Below are positions 1 to 12,099 of a DNA stretch of 64,000 nt, one piece after another. Within the stretch, counting starts at the first letter, position 1; every line of letters starts with the position of its first letter. The DNA is from Cylicocyclus nassatus (taxonomy: Eukaryota > Nematoda > Chromadorea > Rhabditida > Strongylidae): positions 33,793,441-33,857,440 of the forward strand of contig CATQJL010000316.1 of the NCBI GenBank assembly GCA_958299035.1, written 5' to 3'. The notes under the pieces were generated by a model that saw nothing but the letters and a program-made list of their open reading frames with translations, searched no databases and was not told where the DNA came from. The translations under genes and the position numbers were made by a program.

Positions 1-1171
1 TTGAAACGACCTAATAGATCAACTTCAGTGAATTTTCTAGCTATTTTAGCGACCAAAATTCCGTTTTTTGGGTATTTTTCCTAATCAGCTTGTATCGCTG
101 CCATATGCCAATAAAAAAATTTTGCTTCAGGCACATGTAAAAAGCACGAATCCTTCCTTTATAAGCCTTAAATAAGAAAATTTCACTGAAGCTGAAGAAA
201 GTGACGGATTGAAAAATGTGGTGCAAAAATTATGTATCAACCTTTAATTGGTAACTAAACGCGGTTTTGGGCCAGAAATGCAGACGAGAAGAGAGATAAG
301 AATGGAAACTTCGTAATAAAAAACGGTTCTAAAATCTCAGCCCATTCGCGACAAAGACGTGCAGCAACTTACAAGTTTTTGCAATACGATAATTTGAAAC
401 GTTACCAATTTAGCGAAGCTTAAAGGCAGCGTCTAAGCAGAATCTTGAACAAAATTTTTCGCTTATCTTTTTTTTACCGGGCTTATTCTTCCCGTCTTCC
501 CGCTGATTCCAAAAATGCAGCTTGCAAAGCACGAAAATGTTTGACGGGCTATTTTGCCGCCGCGGTTAAGACACAGAGTCGTGGTGGGACCCTACTTTTT
601 GACTTTTTGTGACATACGTACCTAGTTATCGACTGAAGGGACGGCAGGTCGCCGAGGCGTCCCGGTCGCCATTTTTGAAGCTTCTGGCTTTAAAGCAAAG
701 TGATACAATGTCACTTGGGTAAGAACTTTATTAGGGGGAAAGCCCTTGTACGCAAAAGTTCATATTTGCCCGAACACTGTCTTTAAGAAAGGTACTGTAG
801 CCAAAAAACGGTCGTGACCTACTTGCTAATTCTTGTATTGGGCATGCGTGTGTTTATCTATGTCGAATAAAAAGTATAACTTTATAAAATTCGTTTCTAT
901 GAGCATCATTTTGCAAGAAAATTTGCTGTTACAGTCCGTGTCAACCATGTGCTCCCTTTTCCGTAGATGCAGTGAGCTTCGCGCCACTTCGCGCGCGTAT
1001 GACTCGGGCATTTAAATGGGCCTTATCGATTGAAGATCTGCATGCGGGACCCTTGCGTTGCGCATGCGTGGTTCCCATGCGAAAGGGAGTACGTAATTGA
1101 CATCGACTGTACTTTCAAAAGTGACACAGTAATCTCAGCGAGAAATAAATCCCGGAACGCAATTGCCATTG
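1..1171. other. Non-genic stretch with a miniature-element end fragment
   Basis: No convincing exon was seen. Near 421-440 the sequence TTAAAGGCAGCGTCTAAGC matches the terminal motif of the miniature-element family annotated at 1172, but no partner end lies close by, so it is probably a solo fragment. Confidence 0.35.
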
Positions 1172-1520
1172 CTTAAAGGTAGCGTCCAGTCAAATGTCAC
1201 GTGGTTCCTAATTTTGGGCCCTAACTAAGCCACTGCCCAAGCGGCAGCTCAGGTAGTGCTCTAGCCGCTGAGATATTCGCCTCGAAACTGGACCCTGGGA
1301 TCGTATCCGCATGGATTCATGGCAGTTCCGCGCGAGGATCCACGCGCTGCGCCATGAATTCATGCAAAATACGATCCAAAGGTCCAGTTTCGAGGCGAAT
1401 ATTTCAGCCGTTAGTGCACTACCTGAGATGCCGTTGGGGAGTGGCTCAGTTAGGGCCCCAAAATTACTATCCACATAAAGAGCCCCATAGTCCACATTTG
1501 CCTAGACGCTGCCTTCAAAG
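1172..1520. mobile_element. AAAGGCAGCGT-family fold-back miniature element (copy 1)
   Basis: The left end CTTAAAGGTAGCGTCCAG is matched by the inverted right end ACGCTGCCTTCAAAG. The interior is also palindromic: CATGGATTCATGGC and GCCATGAATTCATG sit either side of the centre near 1345, and both arms carry a form of CTCGAAACTGGACC. A second copy with the same layout lies at 37145-37505, and a relative with only the termini in common at 5124-5400. There is no coding capacity. It is a non-autonomous DNA transposon; its superfamily is not clear because I could not fix a target duplication. Confidence 0.7.
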
Positions 1521-4500
1521 GAAGTGTCCGACAAAAACTCTGTGCACAGAAATTTACTAACCTAGGTCTCGCTCCTCGAATCCCAAAATGCAGCTTATCT
1601 TTATCTTTTTCTTTGTTTCATACACGTAAACGTGTGCCAAAGCCTGTGTGAGCAAAACATTGCTAGCGTAAGAGACTAGCATGTCACCTTTCACCAGAAC
1701 AAACCAAACAGTGAATAAGGGCCTCAAGTGTTGAGGAAGTAAGATTTTTATTTGGTCAAGGGAGGTCAGGTGATTGACATTGGGGAATGCCACGGCCACT
1801 TTTCCGGGCTGTCCAAAACGGCTGTCCTTATTGCAAAAATGCAAAAAGCAAGCTTTCAAAGAGCCATTGTTTTTGAAAGTTTACGTGAAGCGCGAGTCGC
1901 CATGAGACCTATTTTAATTTTATATGGGCTGCTATGAAGTGATCGGATCGGTGCTTGGGCGGGATCCGGATAGGGGGTGCAAAATACTCTCCAAACAAAT
2001 TTTAGGCTTTTTGGAAGCGTTTTTTCGTTCCTGATTTTACCGAGCTTGCTTAGGAGGCCTGTCATTGCATCCTTATAATGCTGCAGCACCCCATTTGGCG
2101 GGTCGCTTCGTTCAAGCCTACTATAATACTTACCTCGCTTTTCGTGGGTATTTCACTTAAGTTTTTTCCCTGTATCCCACCTTCATGATCGATATCCACT
2201 GCCTAAAAAGTGTGTTGCCGACTCATTTTTATAACGTGACTTTCTCCTTCAAACTACATCACCTGATACGACGCACTAAGACCGATTTTTGCGAGAGAAA
2301 TGACTATGAGGATCATGTCTGACGGATGTTTGGTAACGTCATCATCTACTGGCAACCACATAAAAGTTTGCATTCTGGTCTTGCCAGAAAAGTTCGAAAC
2401 TTTGCATTGTCTGTGCAAAATGCATACAAGATCCTGATGCAATTTGGTTGTCAGCCTTCATCCGGATAAAAGACTTTGATAAGGCGCTCCCTAGAAAACC
2501 GACCAAGCTAGGTTCTGTGGATGTTCGCTTTCAACTTATTGTTGCAACTTAACACCTAACAGATTAGCAGGTATTTGGTTCGAGATAGCAAAAACCCATA
2601 TTCGTGCAATGGAGAACTTTCCACTGCATCAAGTTTCGGCGCTCTGCTGTTACTTGCTTATTGTCACACAAGCAAAGCGGCTAAGTCTGAAAATAGGTCC
2701 ACAAACATTTGTGAACATGAGCCCTTAATGAATTTAGTGTCAGCAGATTCTTCGTTTTCGAAAGAAGTACACATGAAGGTAGCAAACTGTCTAATCTAAG
2801 CCCAATTTGCAGCCAAATTGGTGGCTTCCCCGCGGGAAAATCCCGCTTGATTCCCCTTGCGCGCCGCAATCTCGCTCGCCCCGGACAAGTTTTCCCCCGC
2901 GTGTCATGTGGCGCATTGTTTGGAAAAATCGTAAGCACTTTTAAATATTTTTTTGAATCCCTGTTTTTTCTTTCCAGTTTTCTGCATAGTCTTAGATTTT
3001 TCCTTCCTATGTAATCGATACCATCAACAACATCAAAAATAAAGGCGTAGTAATTTTGGTGTAGAGGGGATAATTAGAATTTCTTTCACTGATGTTTAGC
3101 TGAGCACTAACTCTTCAGCTTGTCCACGTAACATCACAAAAACGTCTGATCGAATTCTCGGTGATGCCATCAAAAAGCAGTGATGGGTTGCTCGGGACTA
3201 TTCTCATTCACAGAAGGAAAAAAAGGAAGGTAGTATCATCCTTCACTTTATGCGCTAATTGGGCGGAAGGGAGGGGTATTAGCTTGAGTTGAGGAAACCC
3301 TTTGTTAACACGGCCAAGCATACTTCACGCGAATTATCCTGCCAGAGATTACCAATATACAGCGTTAACTTTAAGAATTTCAATATGTATACTTCAAGCA
3401 ATCGGAGCGTTGCCAAATCGCGCAGCTGAAATCACGTAAAGCTCTCCTGGGGCCTATTCCACAATAAAAACCCGTGAGATTCTAAAGGTTGGAATTTTTA
3501 GAGTTTTAAACAAGCAATCCACCAGTTTCTATGGTTGAACTGCAGTTGCTCGGACGAGAAATTGAAAGCGTCGACGGCTAAATTACTACACGATGAGACA
3601 CAATCAACGAAGGATTCTTTGATTGCGCATTTGAATCCCTTCAAAACTCCATCAAACTGTGGTGTCCCTTCGTACATTCTCCCTTTGTACATTCTCGCAT
3701 CTGATTCTCCGCCAGAAACAGAATCTTGGATCTTTTGTCATTGTTAAGTATTGATCGTTTAGAATCATTGTGGAACATAACGAGTTTGCCTATGTTGGGG
3801 GTACTTTGTCATAATAACAAGTGAATTTTTGCTTTGCCAAACTTGTCGAGTGTAGTAAATGAAACCAAGAAGATACGCAACAGTGCATTTAACGCAAATC
3901 GCTTCACAACCGCCAGTTTTACCGTCTGTTGTTAAACTTCACCAAGTTTATATTTGTACCCACAACTTCAGCAATCAACAATATTTTTGAGTTTCAGTAG
4001 CGTATGCTCAAAAGTCCAACATCTGTAAAACAGCGAACAAAAAATGATTGAATAAGATGAGGGAGAAAGTAAAGTACAACAAAGACTCTCATAATCATCC
4101 TAACAATGCCGTTTTGGCCGGGAGTACTACCCAAACCGGGTAGCGAGCAGCAGCGTTGGAGCTACAATTGGGAAAGCGCCGGCTTTTGATCCAAAAGTCA
4201 TCGCACTAGTCTGGCAGGTCCGCAACCCTGAACATGTGTTTTTATGCGGATGTGAAGAATACATTGCATGATTGACTGTTAGCAGCAAAAGAAGATTGCA
4301 AAAGCTGAACTAGAAAGCGTACCTTTCGCTTACTTTGTTTGGTCAGACAGACATACGTTTATCTCAAAATGAAAAGCAAGTGAAGCAAAAACGAGTAACT
4401 TTGTAATAGAGGTCTCGAGTGTACATTTTTCAGCAAAGGAACCCCGCGTTTAAAAGTGAAGCACCATAGAACAAAGCCGAAATTGCGAAGACCACATGGC

Positions 4501-4676
4501 CATTCAACAAAAATAATAGAATATTTATTTGCTATTTATTAAAATGTAAGTAAATATGTATAATCGGCTCCACGATTCGTGTAGAGGCGGGGTTTTGCCA
4601 ACTCAAAGCATAGCGGTTTTTTATAGCGAGAGAGTATAAAAAACAATGCTATGACGTGGAGGTTGAACAAGTTTAC
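1521..4676. other. Non-genic stretch, nothing recognised
   Basis: Only short open frames without splice support or recognisable motifs were seen. A GC-rich patch near 2825-2905 contains the small hairpin GCGGGAAAATCCCGC, which I could not assign to anything. Confidence 0.3.
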
Positions 4677-5985
4677 CTGTGTTATCAGGCAAAGTCTGCA
4701 ATACATCTCGACACGAATCGTGGAGACGATCATTATAGGATAGTTGAACCTTGCGATAAAAGGCAGGTAAGAAGACGCAGATACCCTTCTCATTCATAGC
4801 TGCAATCCTGAAGATAGCTGGTTTTGTAGATTGGTCTACATGTACGGCAGCAAGATTGCCTGATTTACGATGCACTCCGGTTTACACTCACGTACACCCT
4901 GAAAAAGAGACAAGTCTTCTCGACAGTGAGTCAATGCAAAAAAATTGACCGTCGTCATTAGCCTCAGAATTATTGCGTACAGCCAAGTAGACAATATACT
5001 CAGAAATGCACCCGGAGGATATTCATTCAAAAATCCTTTCCGGTTTACTTGCAACAATCTTCGGAGGCTCGCACGTGAGCTGAGCATTCTCCTTTCCTTT
5101 ACTGATCTTGATAGACAAAGATGCTTAAAGGCAGCGTACACGCAAAATTTGAGTTACCGAATTCCCTAGATCTTTCTACACCGTGTATATACTGGGCCCA
5201 GAAGAAGACCAACTGCGTTGGTCCGGTCTCCCAATGTTGCTTCTGAGCGGAGAAAACCCCCCTCAATTTTCTTTCACGCCGCCCCTTTTCTTTCGCTCCG
5301 CCTCCTCCGGACGAATCCATAACAGCGTAAGCTGCAATTGCAGTTGCAGTTGCTGTTGCAACATCTGTTGCATTTGTTTTGGGTGTACGCTGCCTTTAAA
5401 AAAAACCGCGAACACAGTCTACATGGGGTATTATTCTACAATGTAATGTGGATTAAACTCATCTTAGTCGCTACATTAGATGAAGCCAATAAAAATTTTC
5501 TTTAATCTCCGGCAACACTCATAATTACACGAAAAGAAAAGTTATGTATATTCATTAAAATCTGTTATCACACTCAGCCAATGCATAGACGGATGCGTGA
5601 CCCTACGATATCAATTCTAGTCATTAGCTCAAAGATCAGAGATTCTCTAGTTGGGTAGTTAGTGGATGGATAAACACAAAAATACCGAGTAAACCGTGAA
5701 TGGCATGTATTACACTATGTACTATTGTATTACACACTACCACTTGTATTACACTTCCGTACCCCCTAGAGAAATTTTCGAAAGCTGGATAATTCATAAT
5801 TTTTGTTCTCACCTGAAACTCTTGTGGGTTAAGCTTGCCCTCCTTTGCGCGTGCAGTTGTCACTACTTCAGCGGTAATAGTGCAGTTTTTGAACCTGGAA
5901 AGGCAAGCGCATTACTGTGATGCTTACCTCCATAAGAGCTGTCAAGCCGAAAGACCTTCTAGCAGCGCTCAGATCAACATTGTTA
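4677..5985 (-). pseudogene. Candidate exons of an unrecognised, probably decayed gene
   Basis: Three pieces look exon-like on the minus strand. At 5926-5985 a frame reads DLSAARRSFGLTALME and ends at GGAG|GTAAGC. At 5817-5898 a frame begins after CTTTCCAG and ends TTTCAG|GTGAGA, reading FKNCTITAEVV and then ARAKEGKLNPQEFQ. At 4677-4898 a piece begins after CTTTTTCAG and ends ACACAG|GTAAAC, containing FRIAAMNEKGICVFLPAFY. The splice sites are good, but the first two pieces are only about 27-33 bases apart with clashing phases, and the last needs a frame change after its acceptor. I infer a broken gene or chance open frames. No family was recognised. A miniature element lies in the presumed intron. 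Confidence 0.27.
5124..5400. mobile_element. AAAGGCAGCGT-family miniature element
   Basis: Perfect terminal inverted repeats: CTTAAAGGCAGCGTACAC at 5124-5141 and GTGTACGCTGCCTTTAAA at 5383-5400 (outermost base differs). Unlike the copies at 1172 and 37145, the interior is not palindromic. It is C/T-rich on the plus strand and ends in a run of TTGCAG/TTGCTG-like hexamers at about 5330-5375. It has no coding capacity. Confidence 0.72.
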
Positions 5986-6790
5986 ATCTAGCAGATGAGA
6001 GTGTCCATCCAAGAACGGTTTGCTTCACGTATTCGAATACTTGCCAGCGCAAATACCTATCAACCTTAAAAAGAATACAAAGGAAAAGAAAATGCGACAA
6101 TAAACTTCGTTAACAAGCACGCCAAAAATGTTAACGCATGGAAAAGTTACATAGCACCAACTTTGATAATAGAATCACTGATAAATACTTTAGTAGATTC
6201 GTACCCAGAACCCTTTGCAGAAGAACATTCAGCTTTTTACAAACTCAAGAATATTTTCTAAAAACTGACAGGACAGTATAATATGGAAGAAAATTCAGTT
6301 AATTAAATTTTAAATTAGTTTCTTATTAAAAATTATGATACCTAAGCGAGAGACAAATATAGATATGAGATACATATACAGAGATACACCTGGGCTTGAT
6401 TTTGTGATTGATAAATGTCAGGTAGATTCTGGTGGAGCACTCTAGGTTACTAACACTAGTAATAGTGTCTTCGCAAAAGAAAGAAAAATATAAGCAGAAA
6501 CTTTATCTGAAACAAAAGATAGTTTCAATCGAAAGTGTTGAGGTTCCTATACTTCGTTGTTGTTCGGTGTAAAGAACGCTGGAGGCAGACTTATGCGTTG
6601 GATCTGACGGTACAGTACAGTCTGCTCCAATCGGGATCAGGCCGAAACGTCGGCGTAAATTTGCGCGCTCGCCGCTAGCTCTCCGCGCTGTATATGCGGG
6701 CTGTCGGAGAGAGAGCAAAAGGATTGAAGAGAGAGCAGAGAAGCAGGCCGTGGGCGTGACCGCGAAGCCCTAGCGACGCGGACTCCCGCC
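5986..6790. other. Non-genic stretch with a Penelope-tail-like fragment
   Basis: Mostly AT-rich and featureless to 6540, then a GC-richer patch. At about 6625-6660 the sequence GATCAGGCCGAAACGTCGGC resembles the CCGAAACGTC tail motif of the Penelope-like element at 53-56 kb, so this may be a remnant of such a terminal region. No gene was seen. Confidence 0.3.
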
Positions 6791-7072
6791 ATGCCAATTT
6801 TGGCCTGGTTAGGATTGGGGCAGACTGTAGAGATTCAAATGAGCTCGAGGGATTCTGTTACCTTAACGTTTCTTGATGCTCGGACAAGTGCCATGCTCTC
6901 TATTCACTTGAAAGTTTCAAAAGATGAAGCTAAGAAACAAAATATTAATATGAAGCAACTAGAAAATCACTTTTATAATACCACCTGCCGCGGTTCTCTC
7001 CTACAACAACATCTTTTGAGCGGCAATGACGGAAATTTAGCTATTGGATCTAGTTATAATGTCTCGATGTAA
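6791..7072 (+). CDS. Short open reading frame, possibly coding, unrecognised
   Basis: A 93-codon frame begins with an ATG preceded by a GC-rich CpG-containing segment unlike its AT-rich surroundings. It contains SSRDSVTLTFLDARTSAML and ends in YNVSM followed by TAA. The composition is mixed polar and hydrophobic, with no transmembrane segment or signal peptide. I recognise no family. It might be an exon of a larger gene, a relic, or chance: open frames of this size are expected in 64 kb of such sequence. Confidence 0.2.
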   Translation: MPILAWLGLGQTVEIQMSSRDSVTLTFLDARTSAMLSIHLKVSKDEAKKQNINMKQLENHFYNTTCRGSLLQQHLLSGNDGNLAIGSSYNVSM

Positions 7073-7307
7073 TCAAAGGTCGGAACGACAGAGATAAAAC
7101 GGGAACATATTTGAAAACTGCTAAGCACGTGCGTGAAAATGCATTAGGAACTTGCCACCGAACGATTGTATACACTGACTGTTCCTTCACATTTTTTGAG
7201 CTTGCTTCGCATTTTTGCTTCTTTATTTGAATCTTTGTTTTGCTTTTTGTATGCTTATGTTCTTGATTTTTCATTTTATTTTTTATATTATTATTCATTT
7301 TTTGTAG

Positions 7308-7567
7308 TGTTAGTAACTGATCAGTTGTTCCTCATAGTGATCTGCCTCGCGCAGTCGATCGCAACCTCAGAGTGCGCGGGAGATGAGCGCTATAAAAGGC
7401 ACTCACTCATAGCCTTGTCAGTTCTACAGTTCTACCGTTCAATGATCACTCATTCGCCGCTCATTCTATTGTCTCCAATTTTACTGTTCTTTTATTCTCT
7501 AATAAATATTCCATTCTGCTCCTGTGCCGTCCACACGAAGAGCGGCCGAAGCTTGGAGGACACAACA
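7308..7567 (+). mobile_element. Possible solo LTR
   Basis: The segment runs from TGTTAGTAACTG to ACACAACA. It contains a core-promoter-like block, TATAAAAGGCACTCACTC (TATA at 7391), a possible initiator TCAGTT downstream, and AATAAA at 7501, the usual promoter-then-polyadenylation order of a retrotransposon LTR. I found no second LTR, primer-binding site or gag-pol frame nearby, and no clear target duplication. It could instead be an ordinary promoter. Confidence 0.33.
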
Positions 7568-8390
7568 TTTTTCATTTATAACTTGGACACACATACATTT
7601 ATTTTTCATTTACATTTTGAATTTTGTACTACATTGCATTTTTGATGTTTAATTTTACATTTTTATTTTTTGATTTCTTTTACGTTTTTTGGATTTTTTT
7701 TGATTTTATTTTTTTATTTTTTTTGTTTTATTTACTTTTTACTGTTCATTTTTGCTGATTTCAATAACCTTTTTCTTTTTGGGCTTTCTTCAAGTGTCTC
7801 AACGACGTTTTGGACAACTAATTCAGGAACTAAAACTGTGGGAAACAAGACGAAGACTCATCATTTCGATGGTGTGATAAAACTCATGTAAATTTCGATA
7901 AAAGTTCATCAAATGTAGGTTTGTGAAGGAAAGCAGTATACATTCTGTTTATTACCTGTAAAAGCTAATATAATTTTCTCACCAAGATTTTTTTAGACGC
8001 GATCTTCGCAAGTACGATCAAATATTACAACTGCTTTATCTGCGGTACTAAAGTTGAACAGTGTCTCACCACTGCCCTTACAAAAATCAAGCGTACAACG
8101 CTATTTTCTCAGCGAGTTTGAGGATGTTTTCAACACATCAAACACTGGAGCTATATTTTGCTAGCTTCAGACAAACAAAGAAGTTCTTATGCGTTACTCA
8201 TTTCATAAATACTGTAAGTTGTATTCAGGTGCACTCAAAAAACCAAACATTTACACTTAGGCACATCTCTGTTGTCAGAAATAACTTTGAATGGTGGACG
8301 ATTGTGCCGTAGAAAGGATGGAACATCGACGAGCAAGAAATACCAGCAGAACTGCTTTTCAATCTAAGTAGTGCAATCAGCTTTTTGCAG
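7568..8390. other. T-rich low-complexity stretch, no gene
   Basis: Strongly T-rich on the plus strand up to about 7780, which gives long phenylalanine-rich open frames by composition alone. The remainder shows no recognisable feature. Confidence 0.4.
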
Positions 8391-8731
8391 CCAGTTTTAC
8401 TCTTGTAAATGGCTTTTTCTTCGAGGGAAAAGACCGAAAAGACCAGGATGATATCGTGGTGGGCAGCGTAGAAGTCAACAACTACCTCAGCTTTTACACG
8501 AAGAGAATCTTCAATAGCAAGGGCTACTGGACTCCCACCTCACAAAGAGGCGGTGGCCGAACTAGAGGTATTCAGCTTTGATGCGAAAATGTCCTGACCT
8601 GCATTCAGGCAGTCATGAAGGAGCCCTCGGAGGAAGCAGTGGAACCGCCAACTCCTGCTCGCGCTCATGAGAATGTAGAACAGTCTCTTCAACACAATGC
8701 TGCTCAAAAAAGGAGATTCAACATCCTCTAA
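8391..8731 (+). pseudogene. Coding-like segment interrupted by one TGA, unrecognised
   Basis: After a good acceptor (CTTTTTGCAG ending at 8390) one frame stays open for about 62 codons, reading FTLVNGFFFEGKDRKDQDD and later NSKGYWTPTSQRGGGRTRG. It meets a TGA at 8579-8581 and then continues in the same frame for 49 more codons (KEPSEEAVEPPTPARAHENV) to a TAA. A single stop in about 112 codons is fewer than AT-rich sequence should give by chance, so I infer a recently broken exon or one carrying a stop error. Family unknown. Confidence 0.27.
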
Positions 8732-10620
8732 GGCGACGGTTTGAGAACAAAACAAATCACTGCTTATTCGTATAAGTTTTATTTCGATTTATTTCATATT
8801 CATACCGGTTCCTTGTATTCATCACTGGAAAGGGATGCAAGCTCAGATAGTGAAGATGATGAAAAAGATGACCAGCCTCCACTGAAGGAGACACCCCGCA
8901 TCTCAAATGCATATTTCCTCGTTCGATGGAAAAAGTTTTTGAACTGCTTTGAGTCAACATGCCTTGCGCTGATAACAGCGCAAAAAGCATGCGCTTGATA
9001 AGAAATGCTTCTTGTCCCATCATTATTTACGTGACAGACGGTCCCAAGCCTGAAAGGAAGAGATGGGAAGGACAAGATAAGTTAAATATCGCAAAACGAC
9101 AAACAGTTTGTTGGAAACATCTTGACATGTACTGCTGCGGTTAGCACAGGCGTCAGAACGAATGTATAACCATTCCATAAGATTCTAGCAAATACAATGG
9201 GCAAGAGAGTTTGGGCTAGCTATTCCTTCCCAGTCAACGTTCAGTCGGATTTTTGATAAAATACGCCCTTCGATAAACACCGTCTATCAGAGACATTAAG
9301 ATAATACCTTACAGCGCATAAAAGCCGCATACGAGGTAAAGAATCATGGTGCACGGATGTTTACCTGAATCCAAAATGCTTTTTTAGCGCGAAGGGGAGC
9401 TCACACCGTGGTTTATCGCGGTGGACTGTGCATACGACCCAAGGAATTTAGTGCAGAGTTCTGCGAAGTTTTGGTTGTAGATATTGAAGACGAAACTCTG
9501 CATTTACACTGAAGTAGTGGAGCGCGTCAAACAGGTCATAATCGGACTGATTATGAACGACAGCTTTCTCAGATTTCATGTTATAGGTGGCAAGAGCGGA
9601 CGTGGTGGAAAAATTGGGATTTCACAATATGCTGCGATGGTTCCGGTTTCAACGTATTCCCATACGTCCAGTGTCAACTGACAGGTATCAAAAGGAGGTA
9701 GGGGAGTACGATACGGAATCTGGGAGGAACTAAGGTGGTACCTGAACCCTTGGCATCTGGCTAGGCGACTCGGGAAGCAACTCAGGGAGGTACGAACTGA
9801 ACACCTAGTGCCATCTAATCTCTAGATAGCTTAGATAAGATGTAGGCATCCATGCGGATTCAATGTGAGTGTATGAGCGACTGGGCGGATGATCTGAACG
9901 CGCACTCATACACTGCATATAAGAAGGAGAAGAAGCTGGAAGTGGGCGACAACATGTTTTCCGCAGCTGCTTGAAGCATGTTGCCGATGTTCATGAGCGG
10001 ACGGAGATAAACTAGTTGTAGACTTTACACAAACTTTAGGCAGTATAGCGTGCAGGATAGCCATACGGGACCAGTAAGAAAGTGCCTGCTCAAGCCGATA
10101 GCTCCGAATAAAGAGAGTGGAAAACGGACAATCTTTACTGGAAGTGCCGCTTACGAAAAGTTGAAAGAGATAATGCTCCAATCGACTTTTCAGAATGATA
10201 TCATGATTGCAAGCCAATGTGTGACTGTGTGACTAATAACCTCGTTGACACACTCTACTGTCCAAAGGAGCTATTCTTACAAGTATTGCTATATAATTGT
10301 CTAGAAACTGACCGAAACAAACGGTTCTCAGAATTTTTTAAACCACGAACTCATCTCCTCTACGTAAACATGGCTAGGAGGGCGTTCAGGCTACTTTACA
10401 CCTGAACGCCCTCAGAGATGTGGAGTTGGACGGAGAAAGGGTGGAGGAGTCCAGGATAATGATCAAGAGGAAGTTTGAAGAGAGAACAAGTGAATTTAAA
10501 AAAGACGTCTATCCAGCACATATGGAGGAAAGAAATACAAATGACATACGTTTCGATGAACTGTCGGGCAAACATACGGCGAGATGATGGACACAACATA
10601 ATAAGCTCCATTCTCCTCCG
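8732..10620. other. Stretch with weak coding-like fragments only
   Basis: Several plus-strand fragments look protein-like but are short and broken by stops: DASSDSEDDEKDDQPPLKET near 8840-8890, TPWFIAVDCAYDPRNLVQ near 9410-9460, and MIKRKFEERTSEFKKDVYPA near 10460-10520. They might be remains of one gene, but no family is recognisable and no splice chain could be drawn. A 13-14-bp hairpin (GGAGGGCGTTCAGG / CCTGAACGCCCTC) lies at 10377-10413. Confidence 0.25.
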
Positions 10621-10802
10621 TTAGGCTCCCGCCAGAGTGCCGAAGTTAGGCCAGCGCTACGCCAGCATTTCGATCGATACACGTGTATTTCGTTGGGGAC
10701 ATCTACCTGCTGAGCTAGCCCCGCCCCAACGAAATACACGTGTATCGATCGAAATGCTGGCGTAGCGCTGGCATAACTTCTTCACTCTGGCGGGAGCCTT
10801 AC
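10621..10802. mobile_element. Fold-back miniature element with about 80-bp arms
   Basis: The end TTAGGCTCCCGCCAGAGTG is inverted at the right end as CACTCTGGCGGGAGCCTTA. The arms run inward through GCGCTACGCCAGCATTTCGA and ACACGTGTATTTCGTTGG with few mismatches to a loop near 10711. It is a near-perfect hairpin of about 180 bp, so insertion was probably recent. It has no coding capacity. Confidence 0.8.
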
Positions 10803-11116
10803 TAGATACATTGACTGATTATCGCCTAAATACCTACGCAGAATCTGATTGACAATGACTCCCAAACAAGCATCATTTGGTAACGGAATGAGGAGGTCCG
10901 TCGTTTCTTACTTCGTTAGTTACAAAAAATTTTTCAGCTGAGCTTCTACCCGTGCTATGTCTGCGAGCGATATATTGTATTGGATCCAACAATGTTTTTT
11001 TTACTAAAAATGAGACCAACTTTTCTTCATATGTGAACAAACAAAGAATAAACTAAGCAGACGGAAACAAAACGGAATACGAAAAAAAAGACAGTTGAGA
11101 AAGACAGACTTCATAT
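10803..11116. other. Non-genic stretch, nothing recognised
   Basis: AT-rich spacer between the miniature element and the ankyrin-repeat remnant. I see nothing in it. Confidence 0.4.
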
Positions 11117-12016
11117 TTACAAACCATCAAAACTTGTATTCGCAAACCTCGATGCAAGCTGTACCGCCGGGTCGGTGCGCAAGAAAGAGCTGTTTTTTTT
11201 TTGTATTTTAGCGATAAGATACACAAATGCATGATACAAGGGTAAAGCCTTACTGACCATTTTTACTTTTATCGTCGACAGCACTAGGATTTGTTCCATT
11301 TTCGAGTAGAATTTCGGCATGATAGCTCCGATTGGCCCAAACAGCCACGTGCAAAGCAGTGTTGCCATTTGCCCCTCTAGCACCAAGATCATGAGCTTCA
11401 ACAATGCGCCACTAACGTTTCACTTCAGACAAGCTGAAAGGTAAAAAAGTAAAGCATCCCCACCTCTTTACGATTTCCGCAAAACAAATGTGCGATATTC
11501 CCATCGATGTCGCTCTCGCTAAAATTTCAAAAAATTAGTCAGAGTACCATCGAAAGGCGAAACTTTAAAAATGCGATGGCTGACGACACCAACGATGGTT
11601 GATCGTGACAGCAACATCGTTTCGTTCAAGAGCGACGAAAAGAGGGGGTCTTTCATCAACATCAGACTTGACCAAATCGGCTTTATTCACAATGATAGTA
11701 TTCGGGTATTCGCCAAAAAAAGATTTCTGCTGGCAATACTAAGAAGTATGGCTGTTCTAAAAAAAATTTTTTTTCAAATTAAAAGTGCAAAATCCGCAAT
11801 ACTAACCTGTATAATCCGGCGCTTTCATGACATTTTTCTGAGCCGACATTCAGCCCATTCCGCCATAGCAGCGTGATTTGGAGGAGTAACGGCAGAGAAA
11901 TAAAGTAAATTCGATCCCGATTTCTCATGGACAAGAGATCTGCTTCCGCAAATACTAGAACATGTTAGAATACTAAAAATTCGCGTTCGTACATCTTCTA
12001 AAGACAGAAAAAACAA
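11117..12016 (-). pseudogene. Ankyrin-repeat protein gene, broken
   Basis: Exon-like blocks read on the minus strand. The clearest (11254-11411) reads GANGNTALHVAVW, then HAEILLENGTNPSAVDD and KSKNG. This is a canonical ankyrin unit (helix 1, helix 2, beta-turn) and ends at a GTAAGG donor. A downstream block (11117-11189) joins in phase and ends in SFDGL-stop. Upstream blocks carry DGNIAHLFCGNRKE (11464-11519), DERPPLFVALERNDVAV (about 11620-11670) and NLLYFSAVTPPNHAAMAEW (about 11845-11910), all ankyrin-like. The frame is interrupted: a TAG lies just before the main block unless an atypical acceptor is used, and the first block needs a frame shift to reach its GTTAGT donor. I infer a decayed gene of several ankyrin repeats. 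Ankyrin repeats bind proteins, so the original role cannot be told. Confidence 0.55.
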
Positions 12017-12099
12017 AACTGTTCATTCAGCGAAAAAGCCTAGCAAACGTGTAAGAGCTTTTTCGGTCATCGCGGGAATGAATTTGCCTGCTCCATATA

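Noticed and set aside
2825..2850. GCGGGAAAATCCCGC as a regulatory (E2F-like) site
   Set aside because: A single short palindrome with no neighbouring gene does not support a regulatory call.
7166..7645. 159-codon hydrophobic plus-strand frame that resembles a membrane protein
   Set aside because: The T-rich DNA produces Phe/Leu/Tyr-rich translations by composition, and an LTR-like promoter block lies within it.
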